DNA from: Flavobacteriaceae bacterium NBU2977
GTDB lineage: Bacteria > Bacteroidota > Bacteroidia > Flavobacteriales > Flavobacteriaceae
DNA length: 64,000 nt
Direction of reading: 5' to 3'
Assembly: GCA_019931105.1 (NCBI GenBank)
Contig: JAIOUW010000002.1
Location: 310,001 to 374,000 of the forward strand
Translations under genes and position numbers: made by a program
Notes under the pieces: model-generated
Databases searched by the model: none
Told to the model about the DNA's origin: nothing
The model's input: only the letters and a program-made list of their open reading frames with translations
Shown here: piece by piece, positions 52,158-61,354 of the stretch
Layout of the letters: every line of letters starts with the position of its first letter
Numbering within the stretch: position 1 is the stretch's first letter

Positions 52158-53291
52158 ATGAAAAAACCAATATTGGTCACGGCAATTGCCTTATTACTTT
52201 TGGCCTGTAGTCAAAAACCTCAAGGATATACCATAACCGGAAATCTCACGGGTGAAGTTGAAAACGGCACCCAGGTCTTTTTGAGGAAAATGGGCGAAAA
52301 TATGGTTCCCGTAGATGTAGACACCACTACCGTTGAAAATGGTATGTATGTCTTTAGCGGAGAGCCCGTTGACGCACCTGAAGTACACTATGTCTTTATC
52401 GACAAACTCCTGGGCTATTCTCCGGTAATCCTCGAAAACAGTGAGGTAATGGTCACCGCACATAAAGATAGCCTGGGGCTGCCTAAACTGGCGGGCGGGC
52501 CACAAAACGGCTTTTTTGCCGATTATATGGAAAATTCCCAGGCCATATCAAGTAAGGTAAGGTCGATCCAAGAAGATTATCAAAAGGCCGCCTTGGCAAA
52601 GGATGAAGCCACAACGGTAGCGTTGAACGATGAAATGAACGACCTTCAAGATGAAGCCCGGGAGTTTGATGTCAACTTCATTAAAGAAAATCCTGATGCC
52701 TTGATATCTGTTTTGCTATTGGAACGGGTAATCGCTTCAAGGATGTTCCCCATGGATGAGGTTCAAACCCTTTATGATGGACTTTCCGAGAATATGCGGA
52801 AAACGGGAACGGCAAAAAAGGTATTGGACCAACTCGAAGAAATGAAGTTGATGGTAGAACGAGAGAAAAGTACTGAAATCGGCGCTAAAGCCCCACTCTT
52901 CTCAGGCCCAACGCCAGACGGTAAGGAATTGGCCCTTGCAGATGCCATGGGCAAGGTCACCCTTGTTGATTTTTGGGCGGCATGGTGCAAACCTTGTCGG
53001 GCCGAGAATCCTAATGTACTGAAGGTTTACAATAAATATCATAATAAAGGACTTAATATCGTAGGTGTTTCGCTGGACAGAAAGGCAGAGGATTGGAACA
53101 AGGCAATAGCCGATGACGGATTGGTCTGGAGCCAGATTTCTAATTTGGCTTATTTCAACGATCCCATTGCCAAACTCTATAATGTAGACGCCATACCCGC
53201 AGCATTTCTTTTGGATGAGAACGGGGTCATCGTCGGCAAGAATTTACGGGGTGCCGCCCTTGAAGAAAAGGTAGCGGAGCTATTGAATTAG
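52158..53291 (+). CDS. DUF4369-TlpA thioredoxin lipoprotein
   Basis: 377 residues, lipobox LLLACS. N-terminal DUF4369 domain ('YTITGNLTGEVENGTQVFLRKM...YVFSGEPVDAPEVHYVFI'), a helical middle, then thioredoxin domain with WCKPC in 'VDFWAAWCKPCRAENPNV' and cis-Pro in 'VDAIPAAFLLD'. Typical Bacteroidota periplasmic disulfide reductase. Confidence 0.9.
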   Translation: MKKPILVTAIALLLLACSQKPQGYTITGNLTGEVENGTQVFLRKMGENMVPVDVDTTTVENGMYVFSGEPVDAPEVHYVFIDKLLGYSPVILENSEVMVTAHKDSLGLPKLAGGPQNGFFADYMENSQAISSKVRSIQEDYQKAALAKDEATTVALNDEMNDLQDEAREFDVNFIKENPDALISVLLLERVIASRMFPMDEVQTLYDGLSENMRKTGTAKKVLDQLEEMKLMVEREKSTEIGAKAPLFSGPTPDGKELALADAMGKVTLVDFWAAWCKPCRAENPNVLKVYNKYHNKGLNIVGVSLDRKAEDWNKAIADDGLVWSQISNLAYFNDPIAKLYNVDAIPAAFLLDENGVIVGKNLRGAALEEKVAELLN

Positions 53292-53311
53292 GGCCGAAGC
53301 CCCAAGAACGG

Positions 53312-53345
53312 AAAATGCCCCGACCAAAATTGGTCGGGGCATTTT
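53312..53345. terminator. Bidirectional terminator
   Basis: Perfect 16-bp stem AAAATGCCCCGACCAA/TTGGTCGGGGCATTTT with a 2-base loop, flanked by A and T runs. It lies between the convergent TlpA and beta-propeller genes and can serve both. Confidence 0.92.
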
Positions 53346-53367
53346 GTTTTGAATCTTATCTACTGTT

Positions 53368-55005
53368 TTAGAATTTATTACGCACGTCAAGAAATTGGCC
53401 TTTGACCGTTACATTACCTGATTTCTTTACACTACCAAAAATGTTTGCCTCTGAACTTCCACCTAAAAATTCAATGGTGGAACCATCTTCCAAAATCAAG
53501 TCCCCGTAGATATTCAGATTGCCTTCTACCCTTAAAGTGGCATTTTTACCTAAGGTAATGTTCTTTCGCTTGTTATTACGACCTACCGACAAAACTCCGT
53601 TCATTTCGAACAATCCGTTTTCGTTTATGAAATTACTGTTGTTGGTTGTCCATGATCCGCAAAGCAGCAGAGAACCGTCGACCGTTATACTGTTGAACCT
53701 TTTCGCACCACGGTACTCTTGGGTTTCTCCTTGCGCGACGACCAAATTGGAACTTCCACTATAAGCGGGCAGTGATGCGCACCGGGTCACAAGGCTTTCA
53801 TTGGGCCTGTTCAATTTGATGACCTGCAGACCTTCCTTGCCTGAAGCGGCAAAAATATAGTCATCTTTGGAGGCCACAAAATTGATCGATCCATTAAGTT
53901 CGATGATACCTACCAAATCGGTATTGTTGCCTTGGTCTTCCGATAAACTTAGACCGGCACCACCGTTCGCCATCAGCAATACTTCCTGGTTCAACGCTAC
54001 CGCATTCGTAACAATATCGCTTTCTGCAACTCCCTCTGGGTTTACCAAAATGGGCACGTATTCTATCAATGAACCTGTATTCGGGTCGTATATACCGGCA
54101 CCGTTAGACCCCTCGGACACCACGATCCTGTCACTTGAAAAGTCCAAGGTTCGTTTTGAAGCGCTGCCAAAGTCTGAATCTATGGTAATTTCACGAACGG
54201 TCTGTAGGTTGGCATCCAATAGGTCGACACCTTTACTGGCATCTAAAACGGCAATGGAACTTCCGTTTAAAGCGACAGAACGTAGATCTGCAAAGGGCGC
54301 CGAGTTCTGAACGGTCATATCAGCCTTGTTATAAACGGTTAAAAAACCATCTCTTCCACTGGTGACAAGTACCGAATTTGAGGTAACCCTAACATCGTTT
54401 GCGTTAAAACCCTCTTGAAATCCATAGACGATATTACTTGTGTCCAAATATCCATATGAAGCCCTTATCTTGGCAACAAACGAATTACTCGTGGCCCTTA
54501 CCGATTTCTCTGAATCAACACCCCCGACCGCATAAACATATCCGTCGTTATAGGTAATCGAGTTAATGTCGGCATTTACGTAGTACAGGCGAGACCTTAC
54601 CCTTGGCCGGTTCGGATCCCTTACATCGATGATATCGATGCCACCGACATAGGCATCTTCGACCGTATTGTAGGAAACATAGGCATAGTCGCCTTCCACA
54701 AATACATGTGAGGCCGTTAAGTTCTCCCCACCGTTGAACGATGGCGGTGTTATTTGGGCCACAAGGGTCAACGGATAATCACCGGCCTGCCCGTTTTTTG
54801 CCGTTGGCGAAAACTTGCCCGTCAGGCTATTTTCCTCAAAGATATCGAGTACTCCAGAATTATCGAAGACGACACTGTTTTCAAGCACCGTTTCGCTATT
54901 TTCCATCAAAGTATCTTCGGTGGGGTCGCTATAGACCGTAGTTTCGTCACTACAAGAAAGAATAATAAAAACTGCTGCTATTGCCGCTATGGAAATTTTT
55001 TTCAT
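53368..55005 (-). CDS. Beta-propeller lipoprotein (LVIVD-like repeats)
   Basis: Start ATG at 55005. Lipobox FIILSCS. 'ASHVFVEGDYAYVSYNTVEDAYVGGIDIIDVRDPNRPRVRS' and six further 'ITYNDGYVYAVGG', 'DVRVTSNSVLVTSG', 'SVALNGSSIAVLD' and 'FVASKDDYIFAASGKEGLQVIKL' units form a propeller (~95-400). The C-terminal 130 residues ('NITLGKNATLRVEGNLNIYGDLILEDGS') look like a short beta-helix. Cell-surface protein, likely for binding or adhesion. Confidence 0.8.
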   Translation of the reverse strand: MKKISIAAIAAVFIILSCSDETTVYSDPTEDTLMENSETVLENSVVFDNSGVLDIFEENSLTGKFSPTAKNGQAGDYPLTLVAQITPPSFNGGENLTASHVFVEGDYAYVSYNTVEDAYVGGIDIIDVRDPNRPRVRSRLYYVNADINSITYNDGYVYAVGGVDSEKSVRATSNSFVAKIRASYGYLDTSNIVYGFQEGFNANDVRVTSNSVLVTSGRDGFLTVYNKADMTVQNSAPFADLRSVALNGSSIAVLDASKGVDLLDANLQTVREITIDSDFGSASKRTLDFSSDRIVVSEGSNGAGIYDPNTGSLIEYVPILVNPEGVAESDIVTNAVALNQEVLLMANGGAGLSLSEDQGNNTDLVGIIELNGSINFVASKDDYIFAASGKEGLQVIKLNRPNESLVTRCASLPAYSGSSNLVVAQGETQEYRGAKRFNSITVDGSLLLCGSWTTNNSNFINENGLFEMNGVLSVGRNNKRKNITLGKNATLRVEGNLNIYGDLILEDGSTIEFLGGSSEANIFGSVKKSGNVTVKGQFLDVRNKF

Positions 55006-55171
55006 CACTAAGTAGGTTTACTAGTTAGATTTGGGTTCTAACGTAACGTCAAAAATATCAATAAGGTATATTTTAATGCATACTTTTCGCTGAAATGCAA
55101 TAAAATTGGAACAAGCTTGGCCCAAAACGGACCAAATTCACGAAAATACCAGTGAAATACAGGGAGACGGC

Positions 55172-55822
55172 CTATAGCTTCCCCATCTTTTCAAGCGCAA
55201 AAAGTATCACAATCGGTATGGCCAATAGTACCACCATCAAAGTTTCCGTGAACAAGAGATTGGGTTCAAAAAGCAATGTTGTGGCGAAACCTCCTATCGC
55301 GCCCCCAAAGTGGGCCGTATGGCCTATATTGCCCAATCGGTTCTTCATGCCGTATATGGAATACAACAAATACCCGATACCCAATACATAGGCCGGTATG
55401 GGAATAGGTATGAACATTAAATACAGGTTCATGCCCGGATCTAATAAAATGGCCGCGTACAAAATGCCCGTTACGGCCCCACTCGCCCCTACTGCACTAT
55501 AATAAGGCTCATCTTTATGAAAAAACAGGGCCAATAGGCTCCCTGCCACCAGACTTACAAAATAGATGATCAGAAATTTACCGGCACCGAACCAATTGAT
55601 GACCCTATCGGCAAAGAAATAGAGCGTGATCATGTTGAACAACAAATGGGTAAGGTCGACATGCAGAAATCCCGAAGTGACCATACGATCTTTCTGGCCC
55701 GCACGTATGGGGCCTATTCCGAATTTATAGCGTTCGAAAAAAGCGGAATCGTTGAATCCCTTCATTGATACCAGCACATTGGCGGCAATAATGGCAATGG
55801 TCACTAAATGGAGGTCGTACAT
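55172..55822 (-). CDS. Rhomboid family intramembrane serine protease
   Basis: The ATG at 55822 is chosen; the longer frame begins with TTG inside the promoter. 216 residues, six or seven helices. Catalytic Ser in 'SAVGASGAVTGILYAAI' (GASG) and His in 'NIGHTAHFGGAIGGF', and 'HVDLTHLLFNMITLYFF' as L1 region. It cuts membrane proteins inside the bilayer. Confidence 0.93.
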   Translation of the reverse strand: MYDLHLVTIAIIAANVLVSMKGFNDSAFFERYKFGIGPIRAGQKDRMVTSGFLHVDLTHLLFNMITLYFFADRVINWFGAGKFLIIYFVSLVAGSLLALFFHKDEPYYSAVGASGAVTGILYAAILLDPGMNLYLMFIPIPIPAYVLGIGYLLYSIYGMKNRLGNIGHTAHFGGAIGGFATTLLFEPNLLFTETLMVVLLAIPIVILFALEKMGKL

Positions 55823-55846
55823 AAGCGGTCCGATGTTATTTAGTGC

Positions 55847-55864
55847 CAAATATAGCTATATTTG
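55847..55864. promoter_or_regulatory. Back-to-back divergent -7 boxes
   Basis: CAAATATAGCTATATTTG is an 18-bp perfect palindrome made of TATATTTG on each strand with two bases between. One box faces the rhomboid gene (start 55822) and the other the acyltransferase gene (start 55884). Sharing of the core region means the two cannot be opened at the same time. Confidence 0.65.
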
Positions 55865-55883
55865 CACATTGATAAGCCATTGC

Positions 55884-56771
55884 ATGCAGCTCTTCGTTTT
55901 TATACTGGTGTACCCCTTAATCTGGTGCATCTCCATACTACCCCATAAGCTTTTCTACGGCTTTTCAGACATCGTCTATTTTTTGGTCTATCGTGTTTTT
56001 GGATACCGAAAGAAGGTAGTTGCCCAAAATCTTGAACTGGCATTTCCCACCAAATCGAAGGGCGAGCGCAAAACCATCGAAAAAAAATTCTATAGGCACA
56101 TGTGCGACATGTTCCTCGAAATGGTAAAGACCATGAACCTTTCAAAAAAAGAGGTCAAAAAAAGATATCATATCACCAATGTCGAACTGGTTCAAAGAAT
56201 TGAAACGGAAAAGAGTATTTTGGTACCCTGCGCGCACTATGCGAATTGGGAGTGGAACGTTAGTCTAAACCTTTATGTAACTAGCAAGGGGTATGCCGTT
56301 TATCAAAAGATAGCGAACAAGTATTTCGACAAACTGGCCAAGAAGCTCCGTTCACGTTGGAATACCACACTGATTACCACCCAAGAAACGGTCAAAACGG
56401 TGGTCAGAAATGAAAAAAACGGCGTAAGGGGCATCTATGGCATGGTCAGCGACCAGTCTCCGATGGTATCGCAAGCCCATTACTGGCACCCATTCATGGG
56501 CGTTACCGTGCCGGTATTCATGGGCACTGAGACCATGGCCCGAAAATTCGATCTCGCCGTCGTTTTTCTCAAGGTTTCCAAGGTCAAAAGAGGTTATTAT
56601 CAAGCGGAGTTCATTCCGATCACGTTATCGGGCAAGCAAACCGAACCCTACGAAATAACCAAAAAGTTTTTGGCACTTACCGAACAACAGATACGGGAAC
56701 GCCCAGAGCATTATTTATGGACGCACAAACGTTGGAAACATCGCGACAAAGTGCCAGAGGCATTTAAATAG
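55884..56771 (+). CDS. Lipid A acyltransferase (LpxL/HtrB-like)
   Basis: The ATG at 55884 gives 295 residues. Membrane helix at the N-terminus ('LFVFILVYPLIWCISILP'), catalytic 'VPCAHYANWEWNVSL' (HxxxxE variant), 'GIYGMVSDQSPMVSQAHYWHPFMGVTVPVFMGTETMARKF' and C-terminal 'RERPEHYLWTHKRWKHR'. It adds a secondary acyl chain to lipid A at the inner membrane. Confidence 0.9.
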   Translation: MQLFVFILVYPLIWCISILPHKLFYGFSDIVYFLVYRVFGYRKKVVAQNLELAFPTKSKGERKTIEKKFYRHMCDMFLEMVKTMNLSKKEVKKRYHITNVELVQRIETEKSILVPCAHYANWEWNVSLNLYVTSKGYAVYQKIANKYFDKLAKKLRSRWNTTLITTQETVKTVVRNEKNGVRGIYGMVSDQSPMVSQAHYWHPFMGVTVPVFMGTETMARKFDLAVVFLKVSKVKRGYYQAEFIPITLSGKQTEPYEITKKFLALTEQQIRERPEHYLWTHKRWKHRDKVPEAFK

Positions 56772-56894
56772 GCTCTTATTACATTGCTTGACAGCACTTT
56801 CCGTTTGTTCAAGCAAGTCATTTATCGAATTGTTTTCTTTTTAATTTTAAGGAGGTATATTTTCGAACACCAAAACCAACAACCACCAAATGAT

Positions 56895-57890
56895 ATGGAA
56901 ATACTCGAAACACTATTCAACGAAATCATCGGCTTTTTGGGAATATCCCAAGCTTTGGAAATATTACGGGCGGGCGACTATAGCGTATTCCGCACCTATG
57001 ACGGTATCGTCTCGCTCATCTACCCGATCATTCCCTTGCTCTTATTGCTTGAGCTGATTTTAGGATTTATTTACAAAAAGCCTCAGGCCAAGGTATATAA
57101 GGTCAATTTCTTGATCTATATCTTCAATAGGTTTGTCGGTCGGTTTATCGCGATTGCGATGGTCACCTACATCATTGGCCTATTACAGCCCATAGCTCCT
57201 TTTCAGACCAGCCTGACCTGGTATTGGTTTATTTATGGGTACATCGTTTGGGAATTCGGCCATTTTCTTTACCACTATTGGGGCCATAAGGTACGGTTGT
57301 TCTGGTGCCTGCATTCCACGCACCATGCTCCCGAGGATATGAATTTATCGGTTACACATGCGCACTTTTTTTTGGAGGCGCCCTATGCCGATGCCATTCG
57401 CACCACGGTCTGCATCTTATTGGGTGTACAGCCTGAAATGCTGTTCTTGATCATGTTCATCGATGGCACTTGGGGGGCTTTCATACATATTGGCGAAAAT
57501 TTATTGAAAGACGGCAGGCTTGGTTTTCTCAACAATATCATATTGACACCGTCGCACCATCGGGTGCACCACGCGCGAAACCCGTTGTACATGGATACCA
57601 ATTTCTGCAACCTATTGAACATCTGGGACAAGGTCTTTAATACCTATCAAGATGAAGACCGAAACGTACAGATCGAATACGGAATCACCCGTGAAATGAA
57701 TTCAGGTGATTTTTTGGATGTATACTTTGGTGAGATCGTAGCCTTGGCCAAGGATGTCTGGAGCGCACCCGGACTTATGAACAAACTCCGATACATCGTC
57801 ATGCCTCCCGGGTGGAGCCATACCGGCGACCATAAAACAGCCAAACGGGTCCGCAACGCTTATTTGCAAGAACAGAAGGCTGCGTTTTAG
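56895..57890 (+). CDS. Fatty acid hydroxylase/sterol desaturase family protein
   Basis: The ATG at 56895 is chosen over an earlier one at 56784 that adds an unlikely leader. 331 residues, several helices. His clusters 'EFGHFLYHYWGHKV', 'LHSTHHAPEDMN' and 'SHHRVHHARNP' bind two irons. Hydroxylates a lipid, for example a carotenoid or sphingolipid; not determined. Confidence 0.9.
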   Translation: MEILETLFNEIIGFLGISQALEILRAGDYSVFRTYDGIVSLIYPIIPLLLLLELILGFIYKKPQAKVYKVNFLIYIFNRFVGRFIAIAMVTYIIGLLQPIAPFQTSLTWYWFIYGYIVWEFGHFLYHYWGHKVRLFWCLHSTHHAPEDMNLSVTHAHFFLEAPYADAIRTTVCILLGVQPEMLFLIMFIDGTWGAFIHIGENLLKDGRLGFLNNIILTPSHHRVHHARNPLYMDTNFCNLLNIWDKVFNTYQDEDRNVQIEYGITREMNSGDFLDVYFGEIVALAKDVWSAPGLMNKLRYIVMPPGWSHTGDHKTAKRVRNAYLQEQKAAF

Positions 57891-57977
57891 TTATTTTATT
57901 CCCTCTAATAAGGGCCAAAGTTCTGCTTCGCAGAACAGGGGCATGTATTTACGCGGTGAGCGCATTCGTGTCAAGTC

Positions 57978-58082
57978 ACATCCCTGCCCCGAATACTCGG
58001 GGCTGTTCCTACGAAGGGACAATTTTGTGCAATGGAATTCCCCCTTTGAAGGGGGAAGTTGGTAAAGCCAACAGGGGGATGT
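57978..58082. repeat. Left ~105-bp foldable repeat beside DUF559 gene
   Basis: Starts ACATCCCTGCC and ends GGGGGATGT, whose ACATCCC/GGGATGT ends pair. Inside are hairpins GCCCCGA-ATAC-TCGGGGC, CCCCCTTTGAAGGGGG and GTTGG-TAAAG-CCAAC. Direct repeat of 58521-58617. A separate hairpin GTTCTGC-TTC-GCAGAAC lies at 57920-57936 in the gap before it. Confidence 0.8.
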
Positions 58083-58135
58083 CTTTTTAAGCAACAAAGT
58101 TGACTTCATCAACACGGCAGTGTATCTTACACCCC

Positions 58136-58507
58136 ATGGGAAACAAAATTCTACCTTACAACCCAAAGCTGAAGGAATACGCCAGAGAATTGAGAAAAAA
58201 CAGCACGTTATCGGAAGTCTTGCTCTGGCAAAAAATCAAAAAGAAGGCTTATGGGGTCGAGTTTCACAGACAAGTACCTATTCTGGATTACATCGTTGAT
58301 TTTTATTGCCATGAACTGATGCTCGCCATAGAAATTGTTGGCTGCAGCCACGATTTCAAATACGAATATGATACTAGAAGACAAGGCCGGTTGGAAAAAG
58401 AAGGCGTTCGGTTTTTGCGGTTTTCCGACAGAGAAGTAAAACAGCAAATGTTCAGTGTGTTGCTGAAACTTGAACAGACCGTTGTAGAATTAAGAAACTC
58501 ATTATAA
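58136..58507 (+). CDS. DUF559 endonuclease-like protein
   Basis: The ATG at 58136. 123 residues: 'NPKLKEYARELRKNSTLSEVLLWQKIKKKAYGVEFHRQVPILDYIVDFYCHELMLAIEIVGCSHDFKYEYDTRRQGRLEKEGVRFLRF', the DUF559 (Vsr-like, PD-(D/E)xK) pattern. The usual 'EIDG.SH' reads EIVGCSH, so one acidic active-site residue is missing. Flanked on both sides by ~100-bp direct repeats, so it appears to be part of a mobile or repeat-linked unit. Confidence 0.85.
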   Translation: MGNKILPYNPKLKEYARELRKNSTLSEVLLWQKIKKKAYGVEFHRQVPILDYIVDFYCHELMLAIEIVGCSHDFKYEYDTRRQGRLEKEGVRFLRFSDREVKQQMFSVLLKLEQTVVELRNSL

Positions 58508-58520
58508 TTATACATTCAGG

Positions 58521-58617
58521 ACATCCCTGCCAAAACTTTGTTTTGGCTGTCCCTTCGAAGGGACAATTTAAATTCCCCCTTGGAAGGGGGAAGTTGGCAA
58601 AGCCAACAGGGGGATGT
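58521..58617. repeat. Right ~97-bp foldable repeat beside DUF559 gene
   Basis: Same order as the left copy: ACATCCCTGCC, hairpin, CGAAGGGACAATTT, CCCCCTTGGAAGGGGG, GTTGG-CAAAG-CCAAC, GGGGGATGT. The first hairpin is GCCAAAAC-TTT-GTTTTGGC, different in sequence from the left one but fully paired, so the fold was kept while the sequence changed. The remaining bases to 58813 hold no gene. Confidence 0.8.
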
Positions 58618-58813
58618 TCAAAACCCCTAAAATTTTCAATAGTACGCTCTTACGTAATTATTAACCAAAGAATTTCCTACATTTAGGTGCTACAAGGCAC
58701 AAACCTCCCCCGATTATTTGATTGAACAATGGTATCCCTCTTCAATTAACAGGAATACTAATAGTACATATCATAATAACATGAACAATCGAGCACATTA
58801 AAAACAAAGCCGT

Positions 58814-59872
58814 ATGAAAAACTCAATTTTGTTATTTTTTGGCATTCTACTGACAACAAATCTGGGCATAGCACAATTTCCAGAAGGAAAAGTAGTAGTA
58901 AAAAAACTATATTCAGAACTATTGGAAAATCCAGGCGGAGAAAATCCTACCCGTAGATTGACAATCTACCTCCCTCCCGGGTATGATGAAAACGAGCAAA
59001 GTTATCCCGTAATCTATTATTTACATGGTTTTACATGGAGTGACAGCCTTATGGTTTCTGAAGATAAGTTTGACAAACTACTGGATAAGGCCATTGCACT
59101 CAAAAAGATAAAACCGGTCATTGTTGTGATGCCTGACCAACATACTCTATATAGAGGAAGTTGGTATACGAATTCGGAATTGACCGGTAAATGGGCCGAT
59201 TTTACCGGAAAAGACCTCGTAGCATTTATTGACAAAAATTTTCGAACCATAGCCAATAAAGATGGTCGAGGGGTGGCAGGCCATTCCATGGGTGGGCAAG
59301 GTGCCCTAAAAATGGGCATGTTGTTTCCTGATGTGTTTTCAACCGTCTATGCTTTGTCACCAGCTACTCTTGGAATAACGGAGAGCTTGGGAATACATGG
59401 TTCGGCGTACAGAAGAATTAATGAAATAACACCTGAACAAGTTGTTACGGGATGGAATGAATTCGAAGCTAATGTGATAGTAGCTATGGGTAGGGCATAT
59501 TCACCTAATCTTGATAATCCACCCTATTTTGCAGATTTTCCATACGAATACATTAACGATGAAATTGTTGTCAATCATAAAATCTTAGAAATCTGGCAAA
59601 ATAAATCCGCAATTGGAATGGTAGACGATTATATAGGGAATCTAAAGAAACTTAAAGCATTAAAATTGGATTGGGGAAGGAACGAAGAACACGAATTGAT
59701 ACCCGTAACTTGTGAATTGTTTAGCAAGAAATTAGAAAACCTAGGAATTAACCATTATGCAGAAGAATACATCGGAACACATGGAAATAAACTATGGACC
59801 GACGATGGTCGTGCATTAAATGATATGCTTCCCTTTTTTGATACGTATCTAAAATCTAGCGAAGAAAACTGA
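58814..59872 (+). CDS. Secreted esterase (esterase D/S-formylglutathione hydrolase-like)
   Basis: 352 residues, signal peptide. 'RLTIYLPPGYDENEQSYPVIYYLHGFTWSD', Ser in 'GVAGHSMGGQGALKMGMLFP', 'WGRNEEHELIPVTCE' and His in 'EEYIGTHGNKLW'. Putative esterase family (PF00756). Substrate unknown; relatives act on ferulate, siderophore esters or glycans. Base composition is more AT-rich than the neighbours, and it follows the repeat element, so it may be acquired. Confidence 0.85.
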   Translation: MKNSILLFFGILLTTNLGIAQFPEGKVVVKKLYSELLENPGGENPTRRLTIYLPPGYDENEQSYPVIYYLHGFTWSDSLMVSEDKFDKLLDKAIALKKIKPVIVVMPDQHTLYRGSWYTNSELTGKWADFTGKDLVAFIDKNFRTIANKDGRGVAGHSMGGQGALKMGMLFPDVFSTVYALSPATLGITESLGIHGSAYRRINEITPEQVVTGWNEFEANVIVAMGRAYSPNLDNPPYFADFPYEYINDEIVVNHKILEIWQNKSAIGMVDDYIGNLKKLKALKLDWGRNEEHELIPVTCELFSKKLENLGINHYAEEYIGTHGNKLWTDDGRALNDMLPFFDTYLKSSEEN

Positions 59873-59889
59873 AAGCTTTAAACGCTTTC

Positions 59890-61281
59890 CTACCCCAACC
59901 CCGCAATTTTCTTGATCTCGGCAATGATCTTTTCGCCAAGGTCATCGGCCTCGTCTTGACTTTTGGCCTCGGTATAAATACGTATGATCGGTTCGGTATT
60001 CGATTTTCGAAGGTGCACCCAGTTGTCGGGAAAATCGATTTTTACACCATCAATGGTTGAAATGTCCTCGTTTTTATATTTTTCGGCCATGGCCTTTAAA
60101 ATTCCGTCCACATCCAATTCGGGCGTCAACTGAATTTTTTTCTTCCCCATAAAATAGGCGGGGTAGCTGGCCCGAAGTTCGGCGACCGTTCCTCCCCTTT
60201 CGGCCATTAGCATTAAGAACAGGGCCGTACCGACCAACGAATCACGGCCATAATGGCTTTCAGGATAAATGATGCCCCCATTGCCCTCGCCACCGATTAT
60301 GGCATTGTTGGCCTTCATTTTGGTGACCACGTTCACCTCGCCCACGGCCGCGGCCTCATAGGTTCCGCCGTGTTTTTCGGTAATATCGCGCAATGCCCTT
60401 GAAGAGGAAAGGTTCGAGACCGTATTTCCCTTCGTTTTGCCCAGCACATAATCCGCGCAGGCGACCAGGGTATATTCTTCACCGAACATTTCACCATCGT
60501 TGCTGATAAAGGCGAGGCGGTCAACATCGGGATCCACGACAATGCCAAAGTTCGCCTTTTCTTTGACGACCAAATCGCAAATATCGCCCAGATGTTCTTT
60601 CAACGGCTCAGGATTATGCGGAAAATGCCCCGTAGGATCGCAATACAATTTGACTACTTCTACGCCCAAGGCCTCCAAAAGTTTGGGTATCGCAATGCCC
60701 CCGGTGGAATTCACACCGTCTACCACTACCTTAAAACCGGCCTTTCTAATGGTCTCGGCATCCACCAGCGACAGGTTCAATACTTCGTCGATATGAATAT
60801 CGAAATAGGCATCGTTCTTTGTGATGGCACCCAGATCATCCACTTCGCTGAAGTTAAAATCCTCTTTTTCGGCGATCGCCAATATTTTGGCACCCTGAAC
60901 GGCATCTAAAAACTCGCCTCTTTCGTTCAGGAGCTTTAAAGCGTTCCACTGTTTGGGGTTATGGCTGGCGGTCAAAATAATGCCGCCATCGGCATTTTCC
61001 AAGGGCACCGCAATTTCAACGGTCGGTGTGGTCGAAAAGTCAAGATCGACCACATCGATCCCTAATCCGATCAAGGTAGACACAACCAAATTCTGGATCA
61101 TCTCGCCAGAGAGTCTCGCATCACGGCCAATGACGACCTTTAAGTCGCTTTTTTGCGATTGGTCTTTGAGCCACACGCCATAAGCGGCCGCAAATTTGAC
61201 GGCGTCGATGGGGGTAAGATTGTCTCCGGGGCCGCCTCCTATGGTACCCCGTATTCCAGAAATTGATTTGATTAAGGTCAT
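59890..61281 (-). CDS. glmM: Phosphoglucosamine mutase
   Basis: 463 residues. 'SISGIRGTIGGGPGDNLTP' start, phosphoserine loop 'ADGGIILTASHNPKQWNALKLL', Mg loop 'GIVVDPDVDRLAFISNDGEMFGEEYT', sugar loop 'IGGEGNGGIIYPESHYGRDSLVG' and phosphate loop 'LRKSNTEPIIRIYTEA'. It converts glucosamine-6-P to glucosamine-1-P for cell-wall precursors; a phosphomannomutase role is possible. Confidence 0.92.
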   Translation of the reverse strand: MTLIKSISGIRGTIGGGPGDNLTPIDAVKFAAAYGVWLKDQSQKSDLKVVIGRDARLSGEMIQNLVVSTLIGLGIDVVDLDFSTTPTVEIAVPLENADGGIILTASHNPKQWNALKLLNERGEFLDAVQGAKILAIAEKEDFNFSEVDDLGAITKNDAYFDIHIDEVLNLSLVDAETIRKAGFKVVVDGVNSTGGIAIPKLLEALGVEVVKLYCDPTGHFPHNPEPLKEHLGDICDLVVKEKANFGIVVDPDVDRLAFISNDGEMFGEEYTLVACADYVLGKTKGNTVSNLSSSRALRDITEKHGGTYEAAAVGEVNVVTKMKANNAIIGGEGNGGIIYPESHYGRDSLVGTALFLMLMAERGGTVAELRASYPAYFMGKKKIQLTPELDVDGILKAMAEKYKNEDISTIDGVKIDFPDNWVHLRKSNTEPIIRIYTEAKSQDEADDLGEKIIAEIKKIAGLG

Positions 61282-61300
61282 GGTGTTTATAAAGTTTGTG

Positions 61301-61308
61301 CAAATATA
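61301..61308 (-). promoter_or_regulatory. -7 box of glmM
   Basis: TATATTTG on the minus strand, a full match to TAnnTTTG, 19 bases before the ATG. Confidence 0.6.
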
Positions 61309-61354
61309 AACGGTTGGGCAGTATTACTATTGCGCTTCTTTGTAATTTATGCCG

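Noticed and set aside
59871-59889. Terminator GAAAGC/GCTTTC between the esterase and glmM
   Set aside because: Only a 6-bp stem without a T-run; too weak to call.
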